A stretch of DNA of 64,000 bases from Firmicutes bacterium UBA6806 (GCA_002452745.1 DKFC01000012.1:62001-126000); one strand, 5' to 3'; numbered from the stretch's first letter, positions 1 through 8,592 are shown. Numbers and translations: made by a program. Notes: a model not told the origin generated them from the sequence alone.

Positions 1-123
1 ATTCTTGCCTTGCTCAATTTCACTGAGCCTTCCCTGGGATAGATTGATGATTTTGCAAAAGTCTTTTTGATTCAGTCCTTGTCTAGCTCTGATGTCCTTA
101 ATTCTTTTTCCAACAGTATGCAA
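1..123 (-). CDS. XRE-family helix-turn-helix regulator (N-terminal part; gene runs off the left edge)
   Basis: Only the first 41 codons are in the window. The reading begins with a TTG codon (123-121), seven bases after a full AGGAGGT ribosome-binding site at about 131-137. The protein starts MHTVGKRIKDIRARQGLNQ and continues with DFCKIINLSQGRLSEIEQGKN, which is the helix-turn-helix core of the Cro/CI (XRE) family: turn residues, the QGRLSEIE recognition helix and the E-x-G-K-x end are all visible. A DNA-binding repressor is therefore likely. The target is unknown, but the near-palindromes at 144-157 and 194-209 flank its own predicted promoter and suggest autoregulation. The C-terminal part, which would show dimerisation or sensing domains, is outside the window. 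Confidence 0.8.
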   Translation of the reverse strand, partial: MHTVGKRIKDIRARQGLNQKDFCKIINLSQGRLSEIEQGKN

Positions 124-143
124 TGATTACACCTCCTAGTTGT

Positions 144-209
144 ATTCGGAAACGAATATAATTTACAAAATAATAAGTAAAATCAATTGACTGTATCTGA
201 TAACGAATA
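144..209 (-). promoter_or_regulatory. Promoter with two candidate XRE operators
   Basis: Read on the minus strand, a -35 TTGATT (186-181) and a -10 ATTATA (162-157) are 18 bases apart. ATTCG-GAAA-CGAAT (144-157) is a perfect 5-bp inverted repeat directly downstream of the -10. A related copy, TATCTGATAACGAATA (194-209), lies just upstream of the -35; both share AACGAATA. Two similar palindromes bracketing the promoter of an XRE gene fit autorepression; binding is inferred. Confidence 0.5.
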
Positions 210-307
210 TATAATTGTATTTAGAATTGTTATTATAACATCATTTTAACACATCCTTTCACCTAAAAGTAAGATGACCTGATTCCTGTTTTACAAGCTA
301 TGTAGTC

Positions 308-384
308 TTGAAAGATTCAATTGGAAAATTATAGTATATGCTGACATTTTATTATCATAATACCCAAAAGTCAAATTATGATAA
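308..384 (+). promoter_or_regulatory. Promoter and 10-bp inverted repeat upstream of the small HTH gene
   Basis: A TTGAAA (308-313) and TATAGT (330-335) pair with 16-base spacing forms a plausible promoter. Downstream, TTATCATAAT (352-361) and ATTATGATAA (375-384) form a perfect 10-bp inverted repeat with a 13-base loop, extended by matching T/A tracts. There is no U-run after it, so an operator or leader hairpin is more likely than a terminator. Confidence 0.45.
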
Positions 385-430
385 AAAATGATTTAGATGC
401 AATGACGAAGCCAGAAGATTGGAGAGAGAG

Positions 431-646
431 ATGCAAAAAAGCGAACCTTATAAACAATTTGGGCGAATTGTAAAAAAGAGACTAATTGATTTGGGGATGT
501 CACAGAGGGAGCTGGCAAAGAGAGTGGGCGTCAATGAGAATTATCTGACGGATGTGTTGAGCAGCAATATTCAAACTCAGATGCAAAATAGTATAGATAA
601 TGCCAACAGCTTAAAGATGGCAATAGGAAAATTCAAGGTAAATTAG
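431..646 (+). CDS. Small helix-turn-helix DNA-binding protein
   Basis: A 71-residue protein from ATG 431, preceded by GGAGAGAG; a TTG four codons upstream (419) is an alternative with a poorer site. Residues about 7-50 form one XRE-like helix-turn-helix: FGRIVKKRLIDLGMSQRELA, then a second helix and NENYLTDVL as recognition helix. The protein ends about 20 residues later with no sensor domain, as in the small phage- or element-encoded regulators of Firmicutes. The N-terminus is basic and lacks a membrane segment. The inverted repeat at 352-384 is a candidate operator. No neighbouring phage genes are seen, so this may be a remnant of a mobile element or a free-standing regulator. Target and function are unknown. 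Confidence 0.65.
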   Translation: MQKSEPYKQFGRIVKKRLIDLGMSQRELAKRVGVNENYLTDVLSSNIQTQMQNSIDNANSLKMAIGKFKVN

Positions 647-738
647 TTGTATGAACTAAAAAAGACTGGTGTAGTATTTGTCAGATGAGCGTCTATATCC
701 AGTGGATGATGTTTTCAAAATCAATGGGCTACAATAAA

Positions 739-945
739 AAACAACGGATAACGAATCCGTCGTTTCAGCTTGACGACAAACGTCAATTACGGTGTCAATT
801 TCAAAAGCCTATCTTCTTACGTATGTTTAGATACGCTGCGAAGGCAGGCTTTCTCATTTCCTTGTCCTTGACATTTCTCGACAAGCTCTTAGACTGTATA
901 CTTTGTCTACAGTCAAAAACGACGAATATTGAATCCGTCGTTTTT
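739..945 (-). ncRNA. Dense multi-hairpin element (structured RNA, 3' UTR or palindromic repeat)
   Basis: Six consecutive inverted repeats fill almost the whole gap between the HTH gene and the SEC-C gene: 739-765 (AAAC-x-ACGGAT with ATCCGT-x-GTTT), 770-786 (TTGACG/CGTCAA), 804-852 (AAAGCCT/AGGCTTT enclosing CGTAT/ATACG at 820-835), 861-885 (CTTGTC/GACAAG), 892-914 (GACTGTA/TACAGTC) and 915-945 (perfect 10-bp AAAAACGACG/CGTCGTTTTT). The last one is a terminator candidate in both directions. Read on the minus strand, the 739-765 hairpin is followed by a T-rich run, so an RNA starting in or after the SEC-C gene would end there. The outer hairpins share GAATCCGTCGTTT. Known RNA families were not recognised. 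A palindromic mobile repeat is the main alternative. Confidence 0.45.
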
Positions 946-954
946 GTGAATTAC

Positions 955-1458
955 CTATTTATTCAGGCAGCATTTTTTATATTTTTTACCGCTTCCACAA
1001 GGACATGGATCGTTGCGGCCAACTTTATTTTCAACTCTTACAGTGACAGATTCACCATAAGCTCTTTTGATTTCTCTTTGTTTTTCTGCTGAGAGGATAT
1101 CATCCCATGCTGGCAGTTTATAAAGCCATTCAGCTTTTGCCTTGTGCATGTTGAAGTAGAGTTTTTCAAAATCAATGGTTGCATCGAATGAACTTTCCTC
1201 AGTTAGACTTTCGAGGTCAACTTCAGCATCGAGACTTGTGTTGATGCCGTCGAGGAAACCCACACATAGGACGGGTTCAAGATCATGTTTTTCACCAAAT
1301 TCTTTAATTGTTCCCGAGAGTTTATTTTGCTTTGCAGTGAGAAGGGCATCGTAGATGTCTTTTTCCTTAGCTAAATAGGAATTCCAAAATGCGTCTGATT
1401 GTGCTTGATCTATGCCATCGCCTTCTAAAATGCTATTCCATGAATCAAATAATGTCAT
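955..1458 (-). CDS. SEC-C motif metal-binding protein
   Basis: A 167-residue soluble acidic protein with a consensus SEC-C motif at its C-terminus (GRNDPCPCGSGKKYKKCC, about 147-164). In this motif CxCx8CC chelates zinc; it occurs at the end of SecA and on many small proteins. The preceding 145 residues are predicted helical, rich in Trp and acidic residues, with no catalytic motif that I recognise. The start is fixed by AAAGGAG, seven bases upstream of the ATG at 1458. The gene stands alone, transcribed leftward, and its 3' end runs straight into the hairpin element at 739-945, which can terminate its transcript. SEC-C domains mediate protein or ribosome contacts in known cases; a chaperone or adaptor role is only an inference. 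Confidence 0.8.
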   Translation of the reverse strand: MTLFDSWNSILEGDGIDQAQSDAFWNSYLAKEKDIYDALLTAKQNKLSGTIKEFGEKHDLEPVLCVGFLDGINTSLDAEVDLESLTEESSFDATIDFEKLYFNMHKAKAEWLYKLPAWDDILSAEKQREIKRAYGESVTVRVENKVGRNDPCPCGSGKKYKKCCLNK

Positions 1459-1617
1459 GTAAATCTCCTTTCATTATATACTCGAAAATCTCTCTTTCAG
1501 TGAGTTCCTTATATTAGATATCGTTTGCAAATTTAATGGAAATTGAGAATCGAACTTATTTTCGAGATAAAAATTCCAAAAATAAGTCTATCATAGAAAT
1601 TAAATGGTTTCAACCTT

Positions 1618-1713
1618 TATATTTTTTGGTATAATCTTATAGTGTGACAGGCCGATTTCGGCACTTATTTGATACAGCTAATAACATATTGACGGATGTG
1701 AAAGGAGCATAAA
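1618..1713 (+). promoter_or_regulatory. Promoter and leader of the carboxypeptidase/phosphofructokinase operon
   Basis: A good -10 TATAAT (1630-1635) is preceded by TGG, giving an extended -10 context; the -35 is weak (TTTCAA about 16 bases upstream). The leader of about 75 bases ends with GAAAGGAGC before the ATG at 1714. No riboswitch was recognised. Confidence 0.5.
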
Positions 1714-3225
1714 ATGACAACAGGGAATTTCAAAGATGCATTACATAGATTCAAAGAAGGACAGGGGAAGATAAAAGCCCTTAATTATGCGACATCTATG
1801 TTGTTTTGGGATGCTTCCACCGGAGCACCGAAAAGTGGCGCTGACGCACGAAGTAAATCCATAGGAACATTGAGTGGCTTTGGCTATCGAGAAGTTGTAA
1901 ACGAACAGACTGAAGCAGATTTAAACCTGCTAATTGACCATTTGGATGAATTGGACGAGATTGATAGAGTTTCTGTCCTAGACGCCAAAAGGGAATATGA
2001 CAAGCTGACTAAAATTCCAATGGATGAGTTCCAAGCATATAATGAGCTAATTTCTAAATCTGCAATGATTTGGGAAGATGCAAAAGAAAAATCTGATTTC
2101 AAGATGTTTGAGCCTTATTTGGAAAAGGTAATCAATTATCTTTTGAAATTTGCTGAGTACCGTGGCTATGAGGGTCATCCGTATAATCTCTATATAGATG
2201 ATTTTGAGCCGGGCATGTCAGTTGACCAATTAAATGTATTTTTCGATGAACTCAGAGGCCGTGTGGTTCCTTTGCTCAAAAAGATAATCGACAAAGGAGA
2301 CGCACCAGAAGTGACGTTTTTAAAGAAGGATTATCCAAAGCAAAAGCAGGATGAGGCTTCACGTAAACTCTTAGGGCTTATGGGCTTTGATCTCGAAAGA
2401 GGCATGTTGAAAGAAAGTGTCCATCCATTTACTATGGGCGTCGATATAGATGATGTTCGCTTGACGACGCATTATTATGAAGACGACTTGGCATCAGCCT
2501 TGCTGAGTACAGCTCATGAGGGCGGACATGCGATTTACGAGCAGAATATTGACCGTAAATTGCAACCGACACTTTTGGCAACAGGGACATCCAACGGGAT
2601 TCACGAATCCCAGTCTAGAATTTATGAGAATAATTTTTGCAAAAGCCATGCATTCATCTCACACTTTCTACCATATCTAAAGTCTGCTTTTCCCGAACCG
2701 TTAGAAGGCATTGACGTGGAAACCTTCTATCGAGGCATCAACAAGGTTGAGCCTTCATTTATAAGAATCGAAGCAGATGAACTGACATACTCTTTACACA
2801 TCATGATTAGATATGAAATTGAACTGGGGCTAATTGATGGCACGATTAAAGTTAAAGATCTTCCAGCTGTTTGGAACCAAAAGGTTAAAGACTATCTGGG
2901 CATAATACCTAAAAATGACGCCGAAGGGGTCTTACAGGATGTGCACTGGTCAGAGGGCCTATTTGGATATTTCCCGACTTATGCACTTGGAAGTGCTTAC
3001 GCAGCTCAACTTGCACACTATATGGGCAAGGAGATTGACATTGAAGCCTGCTTGGCAAACGGTGATTTCGCACCGCTGACCAAATGGCTAAATGAAAAAG
3101 TCCATCAATACGGCGCATTGAAGAAACCAAATGAGTTGATTGAGCTAATTACAGGAGAGCGTTTAAATTCTAAATATTACTGTGACTATTTAGAAGAGAA
3201 GTTTTCGGGGATTTACGGATTATAA
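1714..3225 (+). CDS. Thermostable carboxypeptidase, M32 (Taq) family
   Basis: The 503-residue length and the whole alignment pattern fit the M32 metallocarboxypeptidases, cytoplasmic zinc or cobalt enzymes that remove C-terminal residues with broad specificity, usually not proline. The signature HEGGH (residues 268-272) supplies two metal ligands and the catalytic Glu269; the second signature HESQSRIYEN (297-306) supplies the third ligand, Glu298. There is no signal peptide or membrane segment. The start has a GAAAGGAGC site. The gene lies 35 bases upstream of the PPi-phosphofructokinase gene with no terminator between, so both are probably on one mRNA, joining peptide turnover with central carbon flux in a fermenter. 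All key residues are present. Confidence 0.93.
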   Translation: MTTGNFKDALHRFKEGQGKIKALNYATSMLFWDASTGAPKSGADARSKSIGTLSGFGYREVVNEQTEADLNLLIDHLDELDEIDRVSVLDAKREYDKLTKIPMDEFQAYNELISKSAMIWEDAKEKSDFKMFEPYLEKVINYLLKFAEYRGYEGHPYNLYIDDFEPGMSVDQLNVFFDELRGRVVPLLKKIIDKGDAPEVTFLKKDYPKQKQDEASRKLLGLMGFDLERGMLKESVHPFTMGVDIDDVRLTTHYYEDDLASALLSTAHEGGHAIYEQNIDRKLQPTLLATGTSNGIHESQSRIYENNFCKSHAFISHFLPYLKSAFPEPLEGIDVETFYRGINKVEPSFIRIEADELTYSLHIMIRYEIELGLIDGTIKVKDLPAVWNQKVKDYLGIIPKNDAEGVLQDVHWSEGLFGYFPTYALGSAYAAQLAHYMGKEIDIEACLANGDFAPLTKWLNEKVHQYGALKKPNELIELITGERLNSKYYCDYLEEKFSGIYGL

Positions 3226-3260
3226 TCCTTGAAGGAGAATTGTGATTAGGAGGAAACAAG

Positions 3261-4487
3261 ATGAGTCAACAAGTTTTAAAAGGAAATTTACTGGTAGCAC
3301 AAGGTGGCGGCCCTACAGCTGTTATCAACCAATCTATGGTTGGAGTTGTTCTTGAAGCCAGAAGATATGCACAAGTTGAGAGAATTTACGGTGCAGTTCA
3401 CGGTGTTGAAGGGATTGTAAACGAAGAGTTTATGGATCTTACAAGAGAAACTGTTGCTAACCTTGAAGCAGTTGCGGCAACACCATCATCAGGACTCTTA
3501 TCAACACGTGTTAAACCAGATGCAGAGTATTGCAAGAAGATGTTTGAGTCCATGAAAGCGCACAACATTCGATTCTTCTTCTACATTGGCGGCAACGATT
3601 CCTCTGATACTGTTAGAATCGTCAATGAAGAAGCTAAAAAACAAAATTATGAATTCAGAGCGGTTCATATCCCTAAAACAGTTGACAACGATCTTGTCAT
3701 CAACGACCACACACCAGGATTCGGTTCTGCTGCAAGATATGTTGCTTCGGCATTTGCTGGTATCAACTACGACAATAGAGCACTTTCAGGGGTGTATATT
3801 GGCGTTATCATGGGAAGACATGCAGGATTCTTAACAGGTGCAGCAGCGCTTGGCAGAGTCTTTGAAGAAGATGGTCCTCATTTGATTTACTTCCCAGAAA
3901 AACCATTTATCATTGAAAATTTCTTGGCAGATGTCAAAGCCGTTTACGAAAAATATGGCAGATGTATCGTGGCTGTATCTGAAGGGGTTCAAGACGAAAC
4001 GGGTGAAGCCATTGTCACTAAACTCCAAGAAAACGTCGAAAGAGATGCTCATGGAAATGTTCAGCTTTCAGGAACAGGTGCACTTGGCGATGTTCTCGTG
4101 GCAGAGGTAAAAGCTAAATTGGGCATTGGACGTGTTAGAGCGGATACACTGGGTTACATGCAAAGATCTTTCCTTGGCTGTGTTTCTGACACTGACCAAA
4201 GAGAAGCTAGAGAAGTTGCAGAAAAAGCAGTTCAATATGCTTTAATTGACAATCTCGATGGGTCTGTGGTTATGGAGAGAACCGGTGATTATGCAGTGGG
4301 GTACAGATTAGTTGAACTCCACGAAATTGCTGCTAAAACGAAACACATGCCTGCTGAATTTATCAACGAAGCTGGAAACAATGTAACAGAGGCTTTCATC
4401 AAATACGCAAAACCATTAATCGGTTCTGGCTTTGCACCAGGTGCAAGACTGAGATCGCCAATGGTTGAAAAGAAATTAAATAAATAA
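3261..4487 (+). CDS. pfp: Diphosphate-dependent 6-phosphofructokinase
   Basis: A 408-residue phosphofructokinase of the PPi-using branch, catalysing reversible fructose 6-phosphate phosphorylation in glycolysis. Glycine-rich AQGGGPTAVINQS near residue 14 and TPGFGSAARY bind phosphate groups. GGNDS at 110-114 carries Asp where ATP enzymes have Gly, and PKTVDND at 138-144 carries Lys139 where ATP enzymes have Gly; these two replacements are the accepted markers of PPi rather than ATP as phosphoryl donor. MGRHAGFL is the substrate-binding motif. The start has AGGAGG eight bases upstream. Using PPi saves ATP, which is common in anaerobes. It follows the M32 peptidase gene in a probable operon and ends before the hairpin at 4524-4561. 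Confidence 0.93.
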   Translation: MSQQVLKGNLLVAQGGGPTAVINQSMVGVVLEARRYAQVERIYGAVHGVEGIVNEEFMDLTRETVANLEAVAATPSSGLLSTRVKPDAEYCKKMFESMKAHNIRFFFYIGGNDSSDTVRIVNEEAKKQNYEFRAVHIPKTVDNDLVINDHTPGFGSAARYVASAFAGINYDNRALSGVYIGVIMGRHAGFLTGAAALGRVFEEDGPHLIYFPEKPFIIENFLADVKAVYEKYGRCIVAVSEGVQDETGEAIVTKLQENVERDAHGNVQLSGTGALGDVLVAEVKAKLGIGRVRADTLGYMQRSFLGCVSDTDQREAREVAEKAVQYALIDNLDGSVVMERTGDYAVGYRLVELHEIAAKTKHMPAEFINEAGNNVTEAFIKYAKPLIGSGFAPGARLRSPMVEKKLNK

Positions 4488-4523
4488 GCCTTTAATGAGA
4501 GGCTTATAAAAAGAGATAAGGCG

Positions 4524-4568
4524 GGAACAGAATAGTCGGTAATTGGCTGATATTCTGTTCCTGTTTGC
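4524..4568 (+). terminator. Rho-independent terminator after pfp
   Basis: Perfect 11-bp stem GGAACAGAATA/TATTCTGTTCC (4524-4534 with 4551-4561), 16-base loop, followed by a T-rich stretch. It separates pfp from the aldehyde dehydrogenase gene. Confidence 0.7.
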
Positions 4569-4623
4569 TATTTATCTGTCTGCTTCTTAGGTTCAATCGG
4601 AGTAAGCAAATTTATAGAGGCGT

Positions 4624-4652
4624 TTGACAGATACATATTTGGGTAATCTATA
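4624..4652 (+). promoter_or_regulatory. Promoter of the aldehyde dehydrogenase gene
   Basis: Consensus -35 TTGACA (4624-4629), 17-base spacer, -10 TCTATA (4647-4652). It lies about 50 bases upstream of the start codon. Confidence 0.65.
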
Positions 4653-4703
4653 TATGTTGAAATAAGCAAAAGTGATGACGAAGCAAATAGGGAGGCAGTT
4701 CAT

Positions 4704-6071
4704 ATGGAAGCACTATTAAAAGCTCAGAAGCGGTACTTCAACAGCGGAATGACTCGGTCGATACCGTTTAGAATTGCGGAGCTACTTAGGCTCAAGGGCG
4801 TTATAAAAAAATACGAAAACGATATCTTGGAGGCGCTGAGAGCTGACCTCGGCAAACCACATTTTGAGGGATATGCCACGGAAATTGCATTGGTGATAGA
4901 GAGCATTGACTACATGGTCAAAAATCTGGAGAAGTGGTCAAGAGATGTAAGTGTAAAATCACCTGTACATCAACCGATGACAAAGAGCTATTATATAAAT
5001 GAACCCTATGGCAGTGTACTTGTTATTGCGCCGTTCAACTATCCATTTCAGCTTTTGATTGAGCCGATGATAGGGGCAATCGCCGCAGGCAACACAGTTG
5101 TACTGAAGCCCTCTGAATACACTGTCAAAACAGAGAGTATCATCCGAAAGATGATGGAAGAGACATTTGATATAAACTATGTGGCTGTGGTTACTGGAGG
5201 TCGTGAGGCAACCAGTAGGCTGATAAATATGCCATTTGACTATATTTTCTTCACAGGGAGTGTCGAAGTTGGCAAAGTGGTCATGAGGGCAGCAGCAGAA
5301 AATCTAGTGCCATTGACACTGGAACTAGGTGGTAAAAGTCCAGTGATTGTGCATAAGGATGCAAATATTAAAGCTACAGCCAGAAGGATTGCATGGGGCA
5401 AGTTTATGAACAGCGGACAAATCTGTGTAGCACCAGATTATGTGTACGTTCACAAAGAAGTAGAATCCAAATTGATAGAAGCCCTAAATAAGGCTGTCAT
5501 TGAATTCTACGGTGTTTTTCCGATTAAGAGCCCTGATTACTGCCGAATTGTAAACAAGAGGCATTTTGACAGAATTACTGGTCTGATAGATCATGGAAAA
5601 GTGGTGTTGGGTGGACAATATGATCGTGACAACCTCTATATTGCACCGACGATTATGAAAAATGTCACCTGGGAAGATGCTGTCATGCAAGATGAGATAT
5701 TTGGGCCAATTCTGCCCATATTGACTTATGAGAACCTAGAAGAAGTCATTGATACGCTTAGAGAAAAGCCGAAACCGCTTGCATTTTACGTGTTTTCAGA
5801 AAGTGAGAGCATACAGAATCTGCTAATGGAGCAAATTCCATTTGGTGGTGGGTGTATCAACGATACGGTGTCCCATGTGGCCTCAACTTATATGGGATTT
5901 GGTGGTGTTGGCAATTCAGGCATGGGTTCCTATCATGGCTATGAGAGTTTTAGAACATTTTCACATAGGAAGAGTGTCCTCAAAAAATCTACAAAATTTG
6001 AGATGCCGCTGATTTACCCGCCTTACAAGAACCACCTAAAGTGGCTTAAGAAGTTTTTGAGACATGAGTGA
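4704..6071 (+). CDS. NAD(P)-dependent aldehyde dehydrogenase (ALDH3-like)
   Basis: A 455-residue aldehyde dehydrogenase that oxidises aldehydes to acids with NAD(P). The nucleophile is Cys241 in NSGQICVAPDY, and the general base is Glu207 in LTLELGGKSP; FFTGS near 172-176 is the coenzyme-binding turn, and NYPFQ (about 115-119) carries the conserved Asn of the oxyanion hole. The short length without an N-terminal extension and the C-terminal hydrophobic and basic tail (from about residue 430, PLIYPPYKNHLKWLKKFL) resemble the class 3 fatty-aldehyde branch, in which the tail touches the membrane. Substrate is not determined by sequence. It has its own promoter and a GGGAGG site, and faces a two-component gene pair across the bidirectional terminator at 6118-6157. 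Confidence 0.9.
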   Translation: MEALLKAQKRYFNSGMTRSIPFRIAELLRLKGVIKKYENDILEALRADLGKPHFEGYATEIALVIESIDYMVKNLEKWSRDVSVKSPVHQPMTKSYYINEPYGSVLVIAPFNYPFQLLIEPMIGAIAAGNTVVLKPSEYTVKTESIIRKMMEETFDINYVAVVTGGREATSRLINMPFDYIFFTGSVEVGKVVMRAAAENLVPLTLELGGKSPVIVHKDANIKATARRIAWGKFMNSGQICVAPDYVYVHKEVESKLIEALNKAVIEFYGVFPIKSPDYCRIVNKRHFDRITGLIDHGKVVLGGQYDRDNLYIAPTIMKNVTWEDAVMQDEIFGPILPILTYENLEEVIDTLREKPKPLAFYVFSESESIQNLLMEQIPFGGGCINDTVSHVASTYMGFGGVGNSGMGSYHGYESFRTFSHRKSVLKKSTKFEMPLIYPPYKNHLKWLKKFLRHE

Positions 6072-6116
6072 GAAAACAGACACTTCTGTCAAAGTGGAAC
6101 TGACATAAAAAATATT

Positions 6117-6160
6117 AAAAGCGTCTATCTCTAAAGATCCAAAGAGATAGGCGCTTTCTA
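6117..6160. terminator. Bidirectional terminator between convergent genes
   Basis: Stem AAAGCG-t-CTATCTCT / AGAGATAG-g-CGCTTT (6118-6132 with 6143-6157) with A-tract on one side and T-tract on the other, placed between the converging aldehyde dehydrogenase and response regulator genes. Confidence 0.8.
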
Positions 6161-6175
6161 TTGAACAGTATTTCT

Positions 6176-6868
6176 TTATACAATCTTATACCCCACGCCC
6201 CAAACCGTCTCAATAAAACTTGTATTTGGAGAGACGGCCTCAATTTTTTCTCGGATGCGTTTGACGTGAACGGTGACGGTGAAGGCATCTCCGAGAGAAT
6301 CATATTTCCAAACGCGCTCATAAATTTCCTCTTTGGAGAATACCCGGCCTCGGTTTTTAGCAAGAAGGGCGATGATTTCAAATTCTTTTGGAGTGAGATC
6401 GAGGGTTTCGCCCATGACAGAAAAGGTCTTGGTCATTTCATTTATAATCATGTCTCTGATGACGATGTTTGAATCGTCATAAGACCCCTCCTGCACAGAA
6501 CGCATCTTTGAGTAACGCCTCAAATGCGCTTTGACCCTTGCGATGAGTTCGCTGGTGCTAAAGGGTTTTGTCATGTAGTCATCTGCGCCGACGCCAAGCC
6601 CAAGGACGATATCCATATCTTGATCTTTTGCAGAAATAATGATAATTGGAATATCCTTAACCGATTGAATACGTTTACAAATATCTATGCCATTTCCCTT
6701 TGGAAGCATTAAATCTAAGATGACGAGGTTTATATCGTCCAGAAGGGGAATAATCTTGGTTAAGTCGCCAGTCTCTTCGACCACCACTTCATATCCGCTG
6801 ATTTCCAGATAGTCCTTTTCCAAACGTGCGATACTTTGATCGTCTTCAATAATCAGTATTTTTTCCAT
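6176..6868 (-). CDS. OmpR/PhoB-family response regulator
   Basis: A 230-residue two-domain regulator. Receiver domain 1-118: acidic pocket Glu8-Asp9, phospho-acceptor Asp52 in VILDLMLP, Thr/Ser position in IIISAKD and Lys101 in MTKPF. The winged-helix DNA-binding domain spans about 130-230 (LTPKEFEIIALLAKNRGRVFSKEEI, then the recognition helix VTVHVKRIREKIE and wing VWGVGYKIV). It follows the histidine kinase gene by 34 bases in the same direction and is therefore the output half of that pair: phosphorylation should drive dimerisation and promoter binding. The regulon cannot be told from the sequence; no transporter or resistance gene lies directly beside the pair. Confidence 0.93.
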   Translation of the reverse strand: MEKILIIEDDQSIARLEKDYLEISGYEVVVEETGDLTKIIPLLDDINLVILDLMLPKGNGIDICKRIQSVKDIPIIIISAKDQDMDIVLGLGVGADDYMTKPFSTSELIARVKAHLRRYSKMRSVQEGSYDDSNIVIRDMIINEMTKTFSVMGETLDLTPKEFEIIALLAKNRGRVFSKEEIYERVWKYDSLGDAFTVTVHVKRIREKIEAVSPNTSFIETVWGVGYKIV

Positions 6869-6902
6869 GTGAACTCCTTTTAAATCAAATTATGAGTGCC
6901 AA

Positions 6903-8375
6903 TTATTTGAAGGGATGCCCTTCTGTCAAGTCATCTGGCACATGACGTTCATCGTCGTATGTTTTGAGCCTGATGGAGATGGTAAGGCCTTTGGAATCAT
7001 TGCTGTAAGCGCTTATTCTCCCGCCGTGGGACTCGATGATATCGCGGCAGATGCTCAGCCCAATGCCACTGCCCTTGATGTTGAGATTTCTGGACTTGTC
7101 AGAGCGGTAGAATCGCTCGAAAACTTTTGAGAGATCTTCTTCTTTGAGTCCGATGCCGTTGTCTGAGATGTTTATAAAGACACCATCATCGTCCTGATTG
7201 GCGAGAATGATGATTTCAATTGGGGCATGACTGCGGTACTTTATAGAATTGCCAATGATGTTGATAAAGACGCGCATGAGTTTTTCAGGATCAGCTAGAA
7301 TATACATGTCCTTGATGATATAGTGAAGCGACAGTGTTCCGCCAGCTTTTTTTACATCGGATTCAAGAGCGTCCACACAATCGCTGAGGAAGTACTTGAG
7401 GTTGATTTTGTGGCGATTAAGCTGTATGCCCTGTTGATCGTACTTGGCGATAACAGAAAGGTCATTTACGAGACTCTCTATCATATAGGTCTTTGCTTCA
7501 ATTGTGTCAAGATACTCCTGCTGCATGGTTTCAGTTCTGGCGACACCATCTTTCAACCCTTGAATATAGCCCCTTATTGAGGTGATTGGCGTCCGGAGAT
7601 CGTGAGAGATGTTGGCGATAATTTCCTTCTTCTCGAGTTCCAAAACCCGTTGCTTTTCAACTGATTTTTTTAGGGATTGCCGCATGCGTTCAATACTGTT
7701 TGCGAGATCATCAAAATCGTCATTTTCATTGTATTCGAGATTGACGCTTAGATTGCCCTTTCCAATCTCATTGGTGGTGTGTGTCAGTTTCCGAATACTT
7801 CTCTTAAGCGGATTGGAAATCCAAGAGAGAATAATTGAAAGGACAGCGATATTAAACAGGGCATAGAGCAGAAAAAAAACTTGTTCCGAGAGTTTGTACG
7901 CAACATCAAGGCGAGTGCTGTCAATTAACAGTTTGACGTCAATTGGGCCGTCGTTCAAGCGATCATAGTGATGGTGCTGAAGTGAATAGCGCTCTATAGG
8001 CGCATTTTCAAGTCTGCTCTCATAGAGAAATTTCTCCAGAAAATTGCTGTATTCAATCTGGTCGGTATAAGTCGAATAGTACAGTTGATTGTTCTCATAG
8101 ACTTCAATAATGAGAAAAGACGTGCTATACGCATCCGATTCCTTTTTAAAGTTGTCTGTGAGAAAGTATTCTGGCGAATTTGTGTATGGAGAAATAAAGG
8201 ATTCAAACTCGGATGAAACTTTGGAAAAATTGTTGAAAATATCATAATACGTATCAAAAAAGTGAATGAAGTTTAAATTATCGCTTAAAAAGTTAGTGGT
8301 GACCATAATCGTTGAAATTGCGGGGATGACGATAATTAAAATCAAAGAGATGATAAACTTGGTTTTTATTTTCAT
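6903..8375 (-). CDS. Membrane sensor histidine kinase
   Basis: A 490-residue kinase. Membrane segments at about 7-27 and 165-187 enclose an extracellular sensor of roughly 135 residues that I cannot assign to a known fold; it is rich in aromatic residues and His (QHHHYD at 133-138). A HAMP linker follows at 188-240, then the dimerisation domain with His258 in IIANISHDLRTP, and a HATPase domain with an N box (MRVFINIIGNSIKYR), G1 box (DNGIGLKEED), F box (FERFYRSD) and G2 box (GSGIGLSI). All catalytic motifs are intact. AAAGAGGT lies ahead of the ATG. It is co-transcribed with the response regulator downstream. The signal is unknown. Confidence 0.9.
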   Translation of the reverse strand: MKIKTKFIISLILIIVIPAISTIMVTTNFLSDNLNFIHFFDTYYDIFNNFSKVSSEFESFISPYTNSPEYFLTDNFKKESDAYSTSFLIIEVYENNQLYYSTYTDQIEYSNFLEKFLYESRLENAPIERYSLQHHHYDRLNDGPIDVKLLIDSTRLDVAYKLSEQVFFLLYALFNIAVLSIILSWISNPLKRSIRKLTHTTNEIGKGNLSVNLEYNENDDFDDLANSIERMRQSLKKSVEKQRVLELEKKEIIANISHDLRTPITSIRGYIQGLKDGVARTETMQQEYLDTIEAKTYMIESLVNDLSVIAKYDQQGIQLNRHKINLKYFLSDCVDALESDVKKAGGTLSLHYIIKDMYILADPEKLMRVFINIIGNSIKYRSHAPIEIIILANQDDDGVFINISDNGIGLKEEDLSKVFERFYRSDKSRNLNIKGSGIGLSICRDIIESHGGRISAYSNDSKGLTISIRLKTYDDERHVPDDLTEGHPFK

Positions 8376-8558
8376 GAATACCTCTTTACTTTTGGAATCA
8401 AGCGTCTTGATGAGAACTTGAAAGCAGTTTTATCAAATAAATGACGCCCTAATGGTACCTATAATTATATTATAACATCCTAGCATTTTTCTAAATGAAA
8501 AATTACAAATAAATAAAGAAATTAGAATTTCTTAAAGAAATGCATCTGGAAATAATGA

Positions 8559-8592
8559 TATAATAGGGTTTAGTACACTATAGGAGAGTGAA
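8559..8592 (+). promoter_or_regulatory. -10 region and ribosome-binding site of the hydrolase-like gene
   Basis: TATAAT at 8559-8564 and AGGAGAGTGAA directly ahead of the ATG at 8593; no good -35 was seen. Confidence 0.4.

Noticed and set aside
685..1092. Rightward 135-codon ORF between the HTH gene and the SEC-C gene
   Set aside because: It overlaps the SEC-C gene on the other strand and runs through six hairpins; it has no ribosome-binding site and no recognisable domain.
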